From: Desulfatitalea sp. BRH_c12
GTDB lineage: Bacteria > Desulfobacterota > Desulfobacteria > Desulfobacterales > Desulfosarcinaceae
DNA length: 64,000 nucleotides
Assembly (NCBI GenBank): GCA_000961655.1
Contig: LADR01000065.1
Location: forward strand, 1 to 64,000
Direction of reading: 5' to 3'
Shown here: in pieces, positions 62,254 to 64,000 of the stretch
Numbering within the stretch: position 1 is the stretch's first letter
Layout: each line of letters opens with the position of its first letter
Notes under the pieces: model-generated
Told to the model about the DNA's origin: nothing
Database searches by the model: none
Seen by the model: the letters and a program-made list of their open reading frames with translations, nothing else
Translations under genes and position numbers: made by a program

Positions 62254-62969
62254 CGGGCAAAATGTCCTTTCGTCGGCTGAAAATAGAGGTGCTCAGCCTG
62301 TTGCGGCAAGCCGACCTGGCGCCCGCTTTGCAGACGATCGCCGCGATGCCGGCGCGCCAGGTGATCAACCCGTTGTTCGGTTTGCTTTATCACACCGACC
62401 TGCGCGTGCGCTGGCACACCATAACCGCCATGGGCACCGTTGTCGCCGGATTGGCCGACCACGACCTGGAAGCGGCCCGGGTGATCGTGCGCCGGCTGAT
62501 GTGGAACCTGAACGACGAATCGGGCGGCATCGGATGGGGATCGCCTGAAGCCATGGGCGAAATTTTGGCCCGCCACACCCGCCTGGCCGAAGAGTATGCC
62601 CCCATCTTGATCTCGTACATCGATCCGCAAGGCAATTTTCTCGAGCACGCGACCCTTCAGCAGGGCGCCTTATGGGCGGTGGGCCGCTTGGCCAGAAGTC
62701 GGCCGCAACGGGTGCAGGCAGGCGCGCCCCTGCTGCTGCCATTTATAGGATCATCGGACAACGCCCTGCGCGGCTTGGCCGTGTGGGCGGCCATTCCGTT
62801 CGAAGATACGCCCCTGACGGAAGCCATTCGTCCGCTGCGCTCGGACCCTTCCATCATCACGCTTTTTTCAGAACGAAGGCTGGTGCAAACCACGATTGCG
62901 GAGTTGGCATCGGCTGCAGTGGATACCCCAAATTCTCTGGTTACCGGCGCGCCATCAGGCAAGCGTTGA
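62250..62969 (+). CDS. DVU0298-like HEAT-repeat protein
   Basis: About 239 residues, probably an all-helical HEAT-type scaffold. It resembles the DVU0298 family of sulfate reducers as I remember it: PARQVINPLFGLLYHTDLRVRW (in part), TAMGTVVAGLADHDLEAAR, RRLMWNLNDESGGIGWGSPE and LQQGALWAVGRLARSRP are typical. The function is unknown. It starts with a GTG overlapping the ferredoxin stop (or an ATG 12 bases later). The three genes flavodiiron, ferredoxin and this one are thus translationally linked. Confidence 0.78.
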   Translation: MTGKMSFRRLKIEVLSLLRQADLAPALQTIAAMPARQVINPLFGLLYHTDLRVRWHTITAMGTVVAGLADHDLEAARVIVRRLMWNLNDESGGIGWGSPEAMGEILARHTRLAEEYAPILISYIDPQGNFLEHATLQQGALWAVGRLARSRPQRVQAGAPLLLPFIGSSDNALRGLAVWAAIPFEDTPLTEAIRPLRSDPSIITLFSERRLVQTTIAELASAAVDTPNSLVTGAPSGKR

Positions 62970-63305
62970 CCGGGTGCCGAAAAAGGTGCAGACGTTCACA
63001 AACCCTCTTTGATTCTCCGACTTTTGCATTATTGTTGAAAAGCCATTTTCCAGACCCGCTGAATCTCTCCGGGAAATTTTTGGCCAAGTGGCAAATGGAT
63101 ATGGCTCGAACGCGACCGGATCGTCCCGCTCCGAGACACCGGTATTTGAACGAACCTGTCGATAAATATACGGAAAGGGGTTATCGAGGAGGAGGAAGAG
63201 GGTGGTGGACCAGCCACCCGGATCGCCGGGGTTTGAAAACCCGAAATTGGACTTTCAACGAAAAACATACCACTCCGGCAAGGGCCGGTTTTATAAAGGT
63301 GGACC
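62970..63305. other. intergenic region, no gene supported
   Basis: About 335 bp. It carries a remnant resembling family 2 (GTGGACCAGCCACCCGGATCG then GGGTTTGAAAACCCGAAA, about 63204-63244) and the short piece CGAACCTGTCGAT seen in the tandem array at the start of the window. No credible frame is present. Confidence 0.55.
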
Positions 63306-63620
63306 ATGGCTAGAGAGAAAAAAGGGTCTCCCAAAGAGACTACTATCGTGGGTTTCATCGAAGAGATAGAGCTCGAGGATGATGAAACCGGACTCCAAAT
63401 CGTGGACGAAGAACATGCCTACCGGGTAGAGATGGACCGGCAGGGTAGAAAACTACTCGATTATGTCGAGGAGGAGGTCGAAGCGACCGGTTTTGTCACC
63501 AAAGGCTCCGATGCGCGTGAGATAAAAATCACACGGTTTCGGCTGGTGGAAGGGTATGATGATGAGGAGGAAGAAGTCGATTTCGATGAGGATTTCCTTG
63601 ATCATCGCGATGATGATTGA
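63306..63620 (+). CDS. small acidic protein of unknown function
   Basis: A 104-residue protein. It begins with a lysine-rich start (MAREKKGSPKETT), then a beta-rich core (IVGFIEEIELEDDETGLQIVDEE, VEATGFVTKGSDAREIKITRFRLV). It ends in a strongly acidic tail of Asp/Glu (EGYDDEEEEVDFDEDFLDH). The core has the pattern of a small OB-like barrel, but I do not recognise a family. ATAAAGGTGGACC precedes the ATG. It lies upstream of the convergent tatD. Confidence 0.65.
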   Translation: MAREKKGSPKETTIVGFIEEIELEDDETGLQIVDEEHAYRVEMDRQGRKLLDYVEEEVEATGFVTKGSDAREIKITRFRLVEGYDDEEEEVDFDEDFLDHRDDD

Positions 63621-63708
63621 TCCGCCTGCTTTGCAGACATAGCCAAAGGGGGTCGTGCAGCAGCCATCGCACTTGGCCGCTCACGGCCCGCTGTGCCCTG
63701 GCTAGCGG

Positions 63709-64000
63709 CTAGGATGCGGGATCGCCCGTGGGCAGGCCGTACAGTCGGCAGGTGTTGGCCCACGTGACCGCCGCTAAACTTTCAGGCGTCGATTGCCGCA
63801 CCTCGGCCAGCTTCATCAGAACTGTACGCACGAAAGCCGGTTCGTTGCGGCGGTATTTGTTGCGTTCAGGGGTCGGTGTCAAATAGGGCGCGTCGGTTTC
63901 GACCAGCAGGCGCTCTGCCTGGATACGCCCGACCATGGCGCGCAGGTTTTGACCCCGGGATTGCACGGTCAGAATGCCCGTAATGCCGATATACAGTCCC
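63709..64000 (-). CDS. tatD: TatD-family metal-dependent hydrolase, C-terminal part
   Basis: The last 96 or so residues of a TatD-type DNase/hydrolase whose N-terminal two thirds lie beyond the window end. The visible part has YIGITGILTVQ, then RLLVETDAPYLTPTPERNKYRRNEP, which is the C-terminal TatD signature with its metal-binding Asp, and VTWANTCRLYGLP at the end. The reading frame is open to the window edge. A stop is at 63709-63711. Confidence 0.92.
   Translation of the reverse strand, partial: GLYIGITGILTVQSRGQNLRAMVGRIQAERLLVETDAPYLTPTPERNKYRRNEPAFVRTVLMKLAEVRQSTPESLAAVTWANTCRLYGLPTGDPAS

Noticed and set aside
62672-63313. A 213-codon plus-strand frame running from the HEAT gene into the next gap
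   Set aside because: It overlaps the HEAT gene in another frame and continues through a repeat-like gap. There is no start signal.

Overview
The window looks like the chromosome of a strictly anaerobic, respiring member of the Desulfobacterota (sulfate-reducer type, nearest in flavour to Desulfobacteraceae/Desulfosarcinaceae). The reasons are a Ni-CO dehydrogenase, a ferredoxin:thioredoxin reductase, a full rubrerythrin/desulfoferrodoxin/rubredoxin/flavodiiron set, two beta-oxidation gene sets, a six-subunit Na+-NQR, and two small families (DVU0772-like and DVU0298-like) that I remember mainly from sulfate reducers. Species assignment is not possible from the sequence alone. Composition is even and GC-rich. 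I saw no transposase, phage, CRISPR, rRNA or tRNA.

Layout. 0-4.4 kb: a 278-bp tandem repeat, a polysaccharide-deacetylase/glycosyltransferase pair and a secreted pectate-lyase-like protein. 5-11 kb: cysQ, a pqiA-pqiA-pqiB-pqiC envelope lipid-transport operon on the minus strand, and typA/bipA. 11.4-16.7 kb: an SLC13-type permease, a DUF362 iron-sulfur protein, a YkgJ-type protein and an EI24 membrane protein, bounded by MITE-like repeats. 16.7-24.2 kb: aldehyde dehydrogenase, ACT protein, acyl-CoA dehydrogenase, XRE-cupin regulator, GT9-like protein, small lipoprotein, 3-hydroxyacyl-CoA dehydrogenase and thiolase (beta-oxidation set 1). 24.3-30 kb: a NarL-type two-component system and a class A penicillin-binding protein. 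30.5-33 kb: hisI-hisG and an aminotransferase. 33-39.3 kb: a GAF-sigma54 activator divergent from a small orphan gene, acyl-CoA dehydrogenase, thiolase and 3-hydroxyacyl-CoA dehydrogenase (beta-oxidation set 2). 40-45 kb: a PAS-sigma54 activator with a cysteine cluster, cooS, a glutaredoxin-FTR pair and a flavodoxin. 45.4-51.5 kb: nqrABCDEF. 52-53.2 kb: citrate synthase. 53.2-63 kb: an oxygen-defence island (PerR-like regulator, DVU0772-like protein, small orphan, rubrerythrin, desulfoferrodoxin, rubredoxin-like protein, cydAB, triheme cytochrome, flavin reductase-ArsC fusion, rubredoxin, flavodiiron protein, ferredoxin, HEAT protein). The window ends in an acidic small protein and a truncated tatD.

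How the genes fit together. Fatty-acid or short-chain acyl-CoA oxidation and CO oxidation yield NADH, reduced flavoprotein and reduced ferredoxin. The Na+-NQR links soluble donors to the quinone pool. Cytochrome bd and the rubredoxin/flavodiiron system remove oxygen, while rubrerythrin and desulfoferrodoxin remove peroxide and superoxide, presumably under the PerR-like regulator. The most striking observation is that NqrA keeps two complete [4Fe-4S] cysteine motifs of the kind found in RnfC, which the well-studied NqrA proteins lack. Other points worth following are a one-polypeptide flavin reductase-arsenate reductase fusion, a cysteine-bearing PAS sigma54 activator next to an orphan cooS, a glutaredoxin-FTR pair with unusual cluster spacing, and at least two families of MITE-like palindromic repeats between genes.
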